DNA of 64,000 nt from an uncultured Alphaproteobacteria bacterium (GCA_902607435.1 CACLJX010000001.1:74899-138898); one strand, 5' to 3'; positions 30,718-39,891 are shown, counted from the stretch's first letter. Numbers and translations: made by a program. Notes: generated by a model from the letters alone, not told the origin.

Positions 30718-30721
30718 TGAT

Positions 30722-31432
30722 TTATAATTTTTTTTGAATTTCAAGTAAGTCTAGCCATGTTTCTTTTTTTCGTTCTGGTGAGCGCAAAAGAAAAGCAGGA
30801 TGAAAAATAGCACGTGTTGGTATAGGTTTGTTAAGTTTAAGATTATTATAAGTATGCCATATGCCTCTTAATTTTGTTATACCATGATTTGTTGTAAGAA
30901 TTGTTTTAGCAGCAGTGCCGCCCAACAAAACTAAAATAGATGGCTTGATAATTTCTATATGTTTTTGAATGAATGGCAAACATTGTAATATTTCTTCTGT
31001 ACTTGGTTCTCTGTTACCAGGAGGTCTCCAAGGTATTACATTTGTGATATAAACCGTATTGCGATCTAAATTAATAGAAGATAACATTCTATCAAGTAAT
31101 TTACCTGCTCGGCCAACAAAAGGTTTGCCTAATCTATCTTCTTCTGCCCCAGGCGCCTCCCCAATAAGCATAATTTTAGCAGCAGAATTTCCATCTGCAA
31201 AAACTGTTTGAGTGGCTTTTTGTTTTAAGGCACAATCATTAAAGTTCGCAATAAATTCTTTAAGCTCTTCAAGAGTATTAATATCTTGAATATTTTTATT
31301 AGATAACATTTTATCAGATTCTTTTTTTTGATTGTTAATGTCATATTTAGAATTAGGGGTATCTTGAAGAAATTCATTTATGCCGGCATTCAATAAGAAT
31401 TTGAGATTTTTTAATTCCGAATTAATTGACAT
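30722..31432 (-). CDS. Uracil-DNA glycosylase (type 4/5 family)
   Basis: [65 protein letters not shown] track start 31462, internal Met at 31432 plausible. Confidence 0.93.
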   Translation of the reverse strand: MSINSELKNLKFLLNAGINEFLQDTPNSKYDINNQKKESDKMLSNKNIQDINTLEELKEFIANFNDCALKQKATQTVFADGNSAAKIMLIGEAPGAEEDRLGKPFVGRAGKLLDRMLSSINLDRNTVYITNVIPWRPPGNREPSTEEILQCLPFIQKHIEIIKPSILVLLGGTAAKTILTTNHGITKLRGIWHTYNNLKLNKPIPTRAIFHPAFLLRSPERKKETWLDLLEIQKKL

Positions 31433-31488
31433 AATAAAGATAAAAGATTTAAGTATGTACATGATTGGATATGGAAGTAAATTTTTAA

Positions 31489-32814
31489 ATGAATAGAATT
31501 ATCCCTGTTATTAAATTAACTATTTTTTTACTTCTCTTATCGTTAAAAGCTCATTCATTTTCATCCTCCTCATATTTAATTGCTCAATCAGCGATAGCTT
31601 TCTATGATTATGAAACGGCTTCGCAACATTATGAAATTGATGATTTGTCAAATTTACATATTCATAATTTACAAAAGAAATTAATAGCTTTCATGAATAC
31701 AAATAATTTATCTAAAGCATCTATTATAGCAAAAAAAATAATTGATTTAGAAATTAACAATCAAGAAGCATGGTTAGTTTATTTAGCTAATGCAAAACTA
31801 ACAAACAATTTATATTTATTTAAAGATTTTGAAAAAATAAAATCAAGAACACAATATAATATTGTTAATTTTGTTTTTTATAATAATAACCAGCTTAAGA
31901 AAAACGATGATATTTCTAAAGCCTTGTTTGACATTATTCAGAGCTCAGAAACAAATAAAATAAATCTAATAAAAGATTATGATTATTTATTATTTTATTT
32001 AACATTAGTATTAAATTTTGATCCTGCATTTAATGAAGCTCTTTTTTTGCAAGCTACTTTTTATCAACAATTAGAAAATTATGAAATGGCTGAACAAATT
32101 TATCAAAAAATTGTTATTACAGACCCTCTATATTTAGAGGCTCAAAAAAATATAGCGTTTAATAAGACAAAAAATGGGAATTTTAAAGAAGCAGAAAAAA
32201 TATTGATAACACTAATACAATCTAATCAAGATAATGATACTTTAATTATTTCTTTGGCTGATTTTTATCGTATTAACAAACAATATGGCAAGGCAATTTC
32301 AAAATATACAGATGTAATTAAATTAAACAATATTGATAATAAGCGACTTTGGCGAGTTTTATATATGAGAGGAATTTGTTTTGAAAGAAATAACCAATGG
32401 AAACAGGCTGAAAAAGATTTTTTATATGCTTTAGAAATTGAACCTAATACTCCTCAAGTACTGAATTATTTAGCTTATGGATGGATTGAGAGAAATATTT
32501 TTATTGATCAATCATTAGAGATGCTAAAAAAAGCTGTACAAAAAAATCCTGATAGCCATTATATTCTAGACAGTCTTGCTTGGGCTTATTTCAAAAAAAA
32601 TGATTTAATAAAAGCTGTTGATTTAATGGAAGAAGTTATAAAAAAAGCTCCAGGAGAGGCAATTTCTCTTGATCATTTAGGTGATATTTATTTTGCTTTG
32701 AATAGAAAAAGAGAAGCATATTTTATGTGGAACCAAGCTAAAGATTTAGCAGAACCAGAAGATGAGATTTTAGATAGTATTCAATTCAAACTGCAAAAAA
32801 ATAATGCTGGATAA
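31489..32814 (+). CDS. Tetratricopeptide repeat protein
   Basis: Multiple TPR-like repeats (e.g. AEQIYQKIVITDPLYLEAQKNIAF; WKQAEKDFLYALEIEPNTPQVLNYLAY). Confidence 0.85.
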   Translation: MNRIIPVIKLTIFLLLLSLKAHSFSSSSYLIAQSAIAFYDYETASQHYEIDDLSNLHIHNLQKKLIAFMNTNNLSKASIIAKKIIDLEINNQEAWLVYLANAKLTNNLYLFKDFEKIKSRTQYNIVNFVFYNNNQLKKNDDISKALFDIIQSSETNKINLIKDYDYLLFYLTLVLNFDPAFNEALFLQATFYQQLENYEMAEQIYQKIVITDPLYLEAQKNIAFNKTKNGNFKEAEKILITLIQSNQDNDTLIISLADFYRINKQYGKAISKYTDVIKLNNIDNKRLWRVLYMRGICFERNNQWKQAEKDFLYALEIEPNTPQVLNYLAYGWIERNIFIDQSLEMLKKAVQKNPDSHYILDSLAWAYFKKNDLIKAVDLMEEVIKKAPGEAISLDHLGDIYFALNRKREAYFMWNQAKDLAEPEDEILDSIQFKLQKNNAG

Positions 32815-33649
32815 AGTTTTCATAAAAGCTCCAGCAAAAATTAATTTGTTTCTTCGTATAATGAACCAAAGACCTGATGGATATCATAATATTAGATCTG
32901 GAGTTACATTCCTCGATCTATACGATGAGGTGAGTATTGAAGTGAGTGATACTAATTCTTTAACATACAGTGGTCCATTTAAGCCACACTTAAATATTTT
33001 TGATAATGATATTATTATCAAAACTTTAGATTTACTAAATCTTAAACAAAATATTAAATTAAAACTAAATATAAAAAAAAATATTCCTTTTCAGGCGGGG
33101 TTAGGCTCTGCTTCGACTAACGCAGCATCTTTAATTAAAGGCTTAAATAATCTTGGTATAATAAATAAAAAAGATAATAAATTCTTATCTAGTTTAGGGT
33201 CTGATGTGCCAGCATGTTTCTATGGGGACGATTGTATTGTTACAGGGAAAGGTGATAAGATTCACACTCAAGTTAATTTCCCAAAATATTATTTTGTATT
33301 AGTAAAACCGAACATACAATTATCTACACATGACATGTATGCAAAAATTAAATATTTTTCTTATTTAGATCAAAAATATAACGATCTCAAAAACAATATA
33401 AATTTTATACATGAAAACGATTCAGAAAATGATTTTGAAAAGATTGTAAGAACTGAATACAAAAACATTAAAAATTTATTGGATTATTTATCTAGCACTA
33501 AAGATAATATATTTGTGAGAATGACTGGGAGTGGTTCTTGTTGTTATGCTACTTTTAAAAAGAAAGAACAAGCAACCAAAGCAATAAATGATATAAATTA
33601 TAAATTTTCAGATTTTTGGTCATATCTTGGACAAAATAATGTTATTTAA
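32804..33649 (+). CDS. ispE: 4-diphosphocytidyl-2-C-methyl-D-erythritol kinase
   Basis: APAKINLFLRIMNQRPDGYHNI, IPFQAGLGSASTNAAS, MTGSGSCCYATF. Confidence 0.95.
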   Translation: MLDKVFIKAPAKINLFLRIMNQRPDGYHNIRSGVTFLDLYDEVSIEVSDTNSLTYSGPFKPHLNIFDNDIIIKTLDLLNLKQNIKLKLNIKKNIPFQAGLGSASTNAASLIKGLNNLGIINKKDNKFLSSLGSDVPACFYGDDCIVTGKGDKIHTQVNFPKYYFVLVKPNIQLSTHDMYAKIKYFSYLDQKYNDLKNNINFIHENDSENDFEKIVRTEYKNIKNLLDYLSSTKDNIFVRMTGSGSCCYATFKKKEQATKAINDINYKFSDFWSYLGQNNVI

Positions 33650-33752
33650 AATTAATATTTTTTTTAAAAATTACTACAGCGAATAAGAATAGTTTTGAAT
33701 ACATCTAATTTTTTTAATGATGCATTTTAAGTATAAAAATTTTTGTAAATTC

Positions 33753-33780
33753 TTGACTACTATTTATGTTATGTTATAAC
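33753..33780 (+). promoter_or_regulatory. Predicted sigma70-type promoter of zur-like gene
   Basis: TTGACT (33753-33758), 16-bp spacer, TATAAC (33775-33780). Confidence 0.5.
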
Positions 33781-33788
33781 ATATCATA
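33765..33788. promoter_or_regulatory. Zur/Fur-type operator palindrome
   Basis: TATGTTATGTTATAACATATCATA: 24-bp palindrome with 11 of 12 half-site positions matching, core ATGTTATAACAT. Confidence 0.7.
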
Positions 33789-34153
33789 TGAATAAAGATA
33801 CTATTTTCCAATTTCTAAACAAAAGTAAAAAACCTATTTCAGCTTATGAAATATTGGATAATTTAAGAGATAAGGGATTTAAAGCACCAATTTCGATTTA
33901 TCGTGCATTGGACATATTAATTGATGAAGGTAAGGTACATAAAATAAATAATGAAAAGAAATATGTTGTGTGTAATTATAAACACAAAGATGATAATCTA
34001 ATTTTTAGTGTATGCAAGAAATGCAAAGTTGTCATTGAGTATCAATCAGAAAATATAAATAAATTAATTGCACAATTGTGTAATAACAATAGTTTTAAAC
34101 AATTAGGAAGCACTATCACAATAGAAGGATATTGTGCAAAATGCACAAGATAG
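33788..34153 (+). CDS. zur: Fur family transcriptional regulator (Zur-like)
   Basis: Winged-helix N-terminus (ISAYEILDNLRDKGFKAPISIYRALDILIDEGKVHKI), metal-site CKKCK...GYCAKC. Confidence 0.85.
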   Translation: MNKDTIFQFLNKSKKPISAYEILDNLRDKGFKAPISIYRALDILIDEGKVHKINNEKKYVVCNYKHKDDNLIFSVCKKCKVVIEYQSENINKLIAQLCNNNSFKQLGSTITIEGYCAKCTR

Positions 34154-34156
34154 CAT

Positions 34157-34534
34157 ATGGGACATTTAATTGAAGATATAGTATGGTTGCAAGATAAGGT
34201 AGTAATAAGGGGGTTTGTTTTTGGATTTGTTCATACTCTTATACCACTAATAGGGTTTTATTCAGGTTGGAGCATTAATAGAATGCTTAAAATTGTTTCC
34301 AATGGATATGTGGCAGGAATTTTTGGTGTTGTTTTTGCGCATGTAATTGCTGACTTTATTGCCTCAACTCTAGATCCTCATTTGAGATCAGCGGCTTTAG
34401 GTATAGTTTTGGGAGGATTGCTGCCTTTGATTGCAGTTCCTTTTATGGAAAGATATGTTACCAAAAGTAAATATCATATTGTTGCAGGTGATCACGAAGA
34501 TATTAAAAAAGATCTAGAAGGCCATCATCATTAA
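34157..34534 (+). CDS. Small integral membrane protein with His-rich C-terminus, zur-linked
   Basis: 3-4 hydrophobic helices, tail YHIVAGDHEDIKKDLEGHHH; starts 3 nt after the zur stop. Confidence 0.75.
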   Translation: MGHLIEDIVWLQDKVVIRGFVFGFVHTLIPLIGFYSGWSINRMLKIVSNGYVAGIFGVVFAHVIADFIASTLDPHLRSAALGIVLGGLLPLIAVPFMERYVTKSKYHIVAGDHEDIKKDLEGHHH

Positions 34535-34601
34535 TTTAATATTTAACATTTTTTGTGATTGATAGTAGATAAATAAATTATGTATCAATATTAAATTATT
34601 A

Positions 34602-35264
34602 ATGAGATTGTTTGTTTTAATTTTCACTTTAAAAAAAGTTCCAATACTTCAATGGAGTTCTTTTGATGCTCTAAATTTTAAGCCAAAAAGTATTACACTA
34701 ATATATCTTATTCTTGGTTTAATATTATTTGGATTAGGTGAAACATTGTTGATTACTTCTAATGTTGGTGTAAGTCCGTGGACTGTTCTTGCACAAGGCA
34801 TGTCTATTAAAACTGAATATAGTATTGGTCTAACAACTTTTTTTGTTAGTATAAGTGTTCTGTGTTTGTGGATACCCTTAAAACAAAAACCTGGTATTGG
34901 AACAATATTAAACACTATCATCATTTCTATTGTTCTGGAAGCGTCCTTACCTTACCTGCCTTCACCTGAATTGTTTTTATTTCAAATATTACAAGTCATT
35001 GTTGGTGTTTTAATTGTAGGTCTTGGAAGTGGTTTTTATTTGATTTCTAATCTCGGTCCAGGTCCAAGAGATGGATTGATGACAGGATTACAAGAAATCA
35101 CAAACTTACCTATAGCTTTAATACGAGCTATAATTGAAATTAGTGCAGTAGTTTGTGGTTGGTATTTAGGAGGAGTAGTTGGAATAGGGACTATTATATT
35201 TGCATTAGGTATAGGCCCTTCTGTGTCAGCTGGTTTGTTTTTCGTAAGTCGTTTTATAAAATAA
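34602..35264 (+). CDS. YczE/YitT-like membrane protein
   Basis: GLGETLLITSNVGVSPWTVLAQG, GLGSGFYLISNLGPGPRDGLMTGL. Confidence 0.82.
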   Translation: MRLFVLIFTLKKVPILQWSSFDALNFKPKSITLIYLILGLILFGLGETLLITSNVGVSPWTVLAQGMSIKTEYSIGLTTFFVSISVLCLWIPLKQKPGIGTILNTIIISIVLEASLPYLPSPELFLFQILQVIVGVLIVGLGSGFYLISNLGPGPRDGLMTGLQEITNLPIALIRAIIEISAVVCGWYLGGVVGIGTIIFALGIGPSVSAGLFFVSRFIK

Positions 35265-35347
35265 AAAAACTATACTACAAAGTATCTTTGAATTTGAAAT
35301 TACTTCATATAATGTGATTGTTTTTCTACAATTTTAGGAGACAAAAT

Positions 35348-36256
35348 TTGAACGAAGATATTTTCCCTAATGGGGCGGCTTGGATGAGCGGCAAATTCAT
35401 TAAATTATCAGAAGCTAGAATTCCTGTTTTAGACTGGGGTTTTCTGCGGTCTGATGCGACTTATGATGTTGCACATGTTTGGAAAGGTCGGTTTTTTTGT
35501 CTAGATAAACACATTGATCGCTTTTTTAAATCTGCGGAAAAACTGAGAATGCCGTGCTTAATAAATCGAAATAAACTGAAACAAATACTTGCTGGATGTG
35601 TAAAAAATGCAGGCTTAGAAAATGCTTACGTTGAAATGATTCAAACCAGAGGAATGTCTCAAAACTTTGATAGAGATCCGCGCAAATCCAAACCACGTTT
35701 TATTGCATTTGCCGTTCCTTTTGGATGGATATTAAAACCTGAGGAATTTGAAAAGGGCTTGGATGTAGCAGTGAGCAATATTAAACGTATACCTCATAGT
35801 TCTATTGATTCAACAATTAAGAATTATCATTGGCTTGATTTAGTTATTGGAATGTTCGATGCCTATGATCGGGGACATAATACAGCACTATTAACTGATG
35901 AAGAGAATAATGTTTTAGAAGGACCTGGATTCAATATTTTCTCTGTAGATGAAATCGGTTTAGGTACGCCTGATCGAGGAGTTTTAGAAGGCATAACTAG
36001 ACAAACTGTAATAGATTTAGCAAAGGAGTTAAATCTTCCATTTAATTTAAAACAATTGTCATTGCAAAAATTAATATCTTCAAAAGAGTTATTTGCTACT
36101 TCAACTGCAGGTGGAATAATGCCGATTACAAAAATAAATGGTCAGAGTATAGGAACAGGTATTCCTGGTGAAATAACAAGAAAATTACATAAGATTTATT
36201 GGGATAAACACACCGATCCAACTTGGACCTCGTCTGTAGAAGATCTTCTGAAATAA
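35348..36256 (+). CDS. Aminotransferase class IV (BCAT/D-amino-acid transaminase-like)
   Basis: ARIPVLDWGFLRSDATYDV, TIKNYHWLD, LEGPGFNIF, TSTAGGIMPITKI; TTG start with upstream AGGAG. Confidence 0.9.
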   Translation: MNEDIFPNGAAWMSGKFIKLSEARIPVLDWGFLRSDATYDVAHVWKGRFFCLDKHIDRFFKSAEKLRMPCLINRNKLKQILAGCVKNAGLENAYVEMIQTRGMSQNFDRDPRKSKPRFIAFAVPFGWILKPEEFEKGLDVAVSNIKRIPHSSIDSTIKNYHWLDLVIGMFDAYDRGHNTALLTDEENNVLEGPGFNIFSVDEIGLGTPDRGVLEGITRQTVIDLAKELNLPFNLKQLSLQKLISSKELFATSTAGGIMPITKINGQSIGTGIPGEITRKLHKIYWDKHTDPTWTSSVEDLLK

Positions 36257-36263
36257 GATTAGT

Positions 36264-36968
36264 TCAAACTGATTTAGTAATCCCACCATCTACGCGAATA
36301 TTTTGACCTGTAATATATGCCGCCCCTTCTGATGCAAGAAAACTTATTACCTCTGAAATTTCTTTTGTTTTGCCGTAACGTTTAAGAGGAATCCGGATTT
36401 TAAATTCTTCTTTTTCAGGTAAACTATCTATAAAGCCAGGAAGAATATTGTTTATTCTAATATTATCTGAAGCATATTTGTCAGCAAATAATTTTGTAAA
36501 AGATGCAAGGCCTGCTCTGAATACCCCTGAAGTTGGAAATACAGGATCAGGTTCAAATGCCGCAAAGGTTGATATGTTAATAATAACACCTGATTTTTGC
36601 TGTTGCATAATGGGAGTAACTAATCTGGTAGAACGTACAACGTTCATGAAATACGTATCCATTCCTTTATGCCAATCTTCATCAGTCAATTCAAGTATTG
36701 GTCCTCTTGGTCCGTGACCAGCACTATTAACTAGTACATCAATACGACCCCACTCATTTTTAGTTTTATTTACAATTTTTTTTAAATCATCATTTGACTG
36801 ATTAGAGCCTGTAACGCCAATACCTCCAAGTTTTTTTGCCAATAACTCACCTTTTCCAGAAGAAGATAAAATAGAAATCTTAAATCCGTCAGATGCTAGT
36901 TTTCTTGCAGCGTCCGCACCCATACCAGTCCCTGCAGCAGTTAAAATTGCAACTTTATTTTTGATCAT
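36264..36968 (-). CDS. SDR family oxidoreductase
   Basis: AILTAAGTGMGADAARKLA; C-term ASEGAAYITGQNIRVDGG. Confidence 0.92.
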   Translation of the reverse strand: MIKNKVAILTAAGTGMGADAARKLASDGFKISILSSSGKGELLAKKLGGIGVTGSNQSNDDLKKIVNKTKNEWGRIDVLVNSAGHGPRGPILELTDEDWHKGMDTYFMNVVRSTRLVTPIMQQQKSGVIINISTFAAFEPDPVFPTSGVFRAGLASFTKLFADKYASDNIRINNILPGFIDSLPEKEEFKIRIPLKRYGKTKEISEVISFLASEGAAYITGQNIRVDGGITKSV

Positions 36969-37129
36969 GATTTATTTTATTAGAAACTTATTCATTACGA
37001 TTATTCTACCACGAACCACAAGAAACACTAAAAAAAAGTAATTAAAAAAAGCTTTTTTATTGCGATTATCTTATCATCTACAATGAGAAATGTTTAGGCT
37101 TATTATAATATGTTATAATTATTAATGCG

Positions 37130-37969
37130 ATGATTAAAAAAATTAATTTAACTAATGAGATTGATGCGTTTAACAATAATGGTTTTGTTATATTCGATAA
37201 ATTTCTATTAGAAGAAAATATAGAAGTATTAAAGAATAGATTTAATGATTTATTTGATGGTAAATTTGAAAATACGATAGAACCTGATGAATGGAATTGG
37301 AAAAAAAATTTAAGTGATCCAAGTGCAACAAGACAAATATGTAATGTTTGGAAGTCTGATAATCTGATTAGAAAAATAGTTTGTAACGAGACCATAGGCT
37401 TAATAGCTTCTAAATTGATGGAGTGGCAAGGTGCCCGTCTTGTTCAAGATAATATTTTATGGAAACCATCTGGTGGAAAAACACTTGGATACCATCAAGA
37501 TTCTTCTTATATAGATTGGATTGTTCCCCAAACAATGATTTCCTGTTGGATGTCTCTCGATCAAACCAGTCAAAAAATCGGTACACTTGAATTTGTTACA
37601 GGATCTCATAAATGGGGATTAAGTCCTCCAACAGTAAATTTTCATTCACCAGATGATTATCGTAGAGAATTAATTAATTTTGCGAAAGATAATAATAAAG
37701 AATTAAATATAACATATGTGGAAGTCCCTCCAGGTGGTGCTTCCTTTCATCATGGTTACACTTGGCATGGCTCTGGAATTAATAAAACAAGTTTGAATAG
37801 AAGAGCTATAGTTTCTCATTGTATTCCATCTAATGCTAAATTCCATTCAACCAACATAGGTGGCACAGGTAAGATTTACAAACGTTATAAAAAGCTTAAC
37901 ACCAATGAAATGGATGAGTCCTTCTTTCCTATTCTTTGGAATAAGGAAGGCTATCAAACATTCAATTAA
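37130..37969 (+). CDS. Phytanoyl-CoA dioxygenase family (2OG-Fe(II)) protein
   Basis: LGYHQDSSY (HxD), PPGGASFHHGYTWHGSGINKT (distal H). Confidence 0.92.
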   Translation: MIKKINLTNEIDAFNNNGFVIFDKFLLEENIEVLKNRFNDLFDGKFENTIEPDEWNWKKNLSDPSATRQICNVWKSDNLIRKIVCNETIGLIASKLMEWQGARLVQDNILWKPSGGKTLGYHQDSSYIDWIVPQTMISCWMSLDQTSQKIGTLEFVTGSHKWGLSPPTVNFHSPDDYRRELINFAKDNNKELNITYVEVPPGGASFHHGYTWHGSGINKTSLNRRAIVSHCIPSNAKFHSTNIGGTGKIYKRYKKLNTNEMDESFFPILWNKEGYQTFN

Positions 37970-38013
37970 TTTTGTTTACTTTCATTAATTTCGTTAAAAA
38001 ATAACTTAATAAG

Positions 38014-38082
38014 TGACTGGGGCGGTAGGATTCGAACCTCCGAATACCAGCTCCAAAAGTCAATGCCTATCCGAACGGCGCA
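38014..38082 (-). pseudogene. Degenerate tRNA-Gln(TTG) copy
   Basis: tggggcggtaggattcgaacctccgaataccagctccaaaagtcaatgcctatccgaacggcg aligns nearly full length to intact tRNA-Gln at 45391-45465; anticodon stem disrupted. Confidence 0.8.
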
Positions 38083-38088
38083 TGAAAA

Positions 38089-38159
38089 ATGCTGGTATTG
38101 CTTGTTTTATTTTTTTAGAATTGTAAAAACTGGGTACGTGAGTGTGGCGTATGTGTGGT
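38089..38159. repeat. 71-bp dispersed repeat, copy 1
   Basis: Ungapped match to 44199-44269 with about 10 mismatches. Confidence 0.8.
38142..38159 (+). repeat. Paired heptamer GTGTGGC-GTAT-GTGTGGT (11-bp period)
   Basis: Direct reading; one of four GTGNNNC-NTAT-GTGNNN copies. Confidence 0.65.
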
Positions 38160-38168
38160 AAGAAAAAT

Positions 38169-38255
38169 TTAAAAAATAATGATTACATAAACATAAGAGA
38201 TTAATAATAATACAATTGTTATTCCAAAAACTATTATTACTTTTCTCATATTCAT
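38169..38255 (-). CDS. Putative 28-aa single-TM microprotein
   Basis: MNMRKVIIVFGITIVLLLISYVYVIIIF*; not in supplied ORF track; coding status uncertain. Confidence 0.3.
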   Translation of the reverse strand: MNMRKVIIVFGITIVLLLISYVYVIIIF

Positions 38256-38257
38256 AA

Positions 38258-38410
38258 TTATTTTTTTTTTTTAGATTGTTTTTTAGTTTTTGTAAGTTTT
38301 TCCAAATCTTTAGTAAGTGTCTTTCTTAGCCATGTAAAATCTTTTTTTATAGTAGGAGATACATCCATTTCTATAAATTTTAAAAATTTATCTATTATTT
38401 TATTTTCCAT
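38258..38410 (-). CDS. Putative 50-aa basic small protein
   Basis: MENKIIDKFLKFIEMDVSPTIKKDFTWLRKTLTKDLEKLTKTKKQSKKKK*; tandem with 38169-38255. Confidence 0.35.
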   Translation of the reverse strand: MENKIIDKFLKFIEMDVSPTIKKDFTWLRKTLTKDLEKLTKTKKQSKKKK

Positions 38411-38424
38411 TTTATCAAATTATA

Positions 38425-38466
38425 CTACCACTAAGCATATAGAATGTTGAGAGATAAAGAATAAAT
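38425..38466. repeat. Direct repeat copy B flanking GFA gene
   Basis: ctaccactaagcatatagaatgttgagagataaagaataaat. Confidence 0.55.
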
Positions 38467-38877
38467 TTATTTACTATCCCTTTCAAATGATGGTAATCTT
38501 AAATCTAGATCATAATAATCTAATTTATCTTTTGTAAAAATATTAGAAACCGTTTTCATTGTAGTGGGGTTGGTGAACATTCCAGCAGCAATGTCCAGCT
38601 CCTTGCTTTTCAGCAATTTGAAAAACATGCTTGCCCCACATCTAGAACAAAAACCTCTTTTACCTACTTTGGATGAATGGTACCACTTAAGGGTTTTCTT
38701 TGAAATGAAAGTAACATTTTCCTCTAGGCAGTAGGTATATGCGGCATAGTTTCCATGAGTTTTTCTACATTGGGAACAATGGCAATTAATAACTTTACCA
38801 ATTTTTCCCTTTACTTTTATCTTAATTCCACCGCAAAGACATTTAGCAATTTTATAAGATACTTTCTTTTTCATCAC
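38467..38877 (-). CDS. GFA family protein (glutathione-dependent formaldehyde-activating fold)
   Basis: CLCGGIKI, NCHCSQCRKTHG, GFCSRCGASMFF zinc-Cys motifs. Confidence 0.9.
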   Translation of the reverse strand: MMKKKVSYKIAKCLCGGIKIKVKGKIGKVINCHCSQCRKTHGNYAAYTYCLEENVTFISKKTLKWYHSSKVGKRGFCSRCGASMFFKLLKSKELDIAAGMFTNPTTMKTVSNIFTKDKLDYYDLDLRLPSFERDSK

Positions 38878-38883
38878 ATCATC

Positions 38884-38927
38884 TTACCACCAACCACGAA
38901 GGATGTTGAGAATAAAAAAGAATAAAT
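38884..38927. repeat. Direct repeat copy C flanking GFA gene
   Basis: ttaccaccaaccacgaaggatgttgagaataaaaaagaataaat, about 75% similar to copy B. Confidence 0.55.
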
Positions 38928-38986
38928 CTTCTCTAAATAAAATGTTTTATAGAGTAATTATATTAATTTAATGTAGAAATAAAAAA

Positions 38987-39760
38987 ATGAAACTCAACGC
39001 AACACAACTTAAAGAAATCGAAGAAAATGGATATGTCATTCTACCAGATTGCTTTTCAAATGAAGAAGTAAATAATCTGCGCAAAGCCATGACAACAATC
39101 TTTAAAGAGAAAACTGAAGCTAACATAATTGAAAAGTCTTCTGGCGTTGTTCGTACTGCAATGGGCTTACATCTTCGGAGCAAGATTTTTGATGATCTTA
39201 CACGGCACCCTAAATTTTTTGAACCTGCGTGTCAGATACGTGGTCATAATCTTTATATTCAGCAGACAAAAATTAATGTCAAAGCTGCCTTTACTGGTGA
39301 AGTTTGGCAATGGCATTATGATTTTGCAACCCATTTTGGAGAAGATGGAGTACCCAAACCATTGGCTTTGAATTTACATGTCTTTTTTGATAAAGTTACT
39401 GAATTCAATGGTCCACTTTTCTTCATTCCTAAATCTCATAAATATGGTTCTGCACCTTCAAAACTTGATACAGTCACCACGAATTATCCTTTATGGGTTG
39501 TAGATCAGCAGAACGTCAAAACTCTTGTAAAAGAAAATGGAATTGTATCGGCTCATGGGAAAGCTGGTACAGTTGTTATTTTTGTAGATAACTTAGTACA
39601 TGGTTCAGCACAGAACATGTCGCCTATGGACAGAGCAATTTTTTCAGTTATTCTTAATCCTTGCGACAATGCTCAAACCAAATTTGCCCGACCTGAATAC
39701 AAACATGGACGAGATTTTAAACCTATTAAGGCTTCATCTTATAAAAGTCTGTTAATTTGA
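38987..39760 (+). CDS. Phytanoyl-CoA dioxygenase family (2OG-Fe(II)) protein
   Basis: QWHYDFATHFGEDG (HxD), GTVVIFVDNLVHGSAQNMSPMDR. Confidence 0.92.
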   Translation: MKLNATQLKEIEENGYVILPDCFSNEEVNNLRKAMTTIFKEKTEANIIEKSSGVVRTAMGLHLRSKIFDDLTRHPKFFEPACQIRGHNLYIQQTKINVKAAFTGEVWQWHYDFATHFGEDGVPKPLALNLHVFFDKVTEFNGPLFFIPKSHKYGSAPSKLDTVTTNYPLWVVDQQNVKTLVKENGIVSAHGKAGTVVIFVDNLVHGSAQNMSPMDRAIFSVILNPCDNAQTKFARPEYKHGRDFKPIKASSYKSLLI

Positions 39761-39771
39761 TTATGAAAAAA

Positions 39772-39840
39772 TGGTTGAGGCGGTAGGTTTCGATCCTACG
39801 AATGTCGGCTCCAAAAGCTGGTACTTAAAGCTTTGTGGAG
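39772..39840 (-). pseudogene. Degenerate tRNA-Gln(TTG) copy
   Basis: tggttgaggcggtaggtttcgatcctacgaatgtcggctccaaaagctggtacttaaagctttgtggag aligns to intact tRNA-Gln; T-loop and stems mutated. Confidence 0.75.
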
Positions 39841-39891
39841 TTCTTTTATATGGTGTTCCTGGGAATGAATAATTTGTAAAAAATTCTTAAT

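Noticed and set aside
37102-37119. ATTATAA-TATG-TTATAAT inverted repeat upstream of PhyH gene (Zur-like?)
   Set aside because: Lacks the TGTTATAACA core symmetry and consists almost entirely of A/T; easily a chance palindrome overlapping a -10 region.
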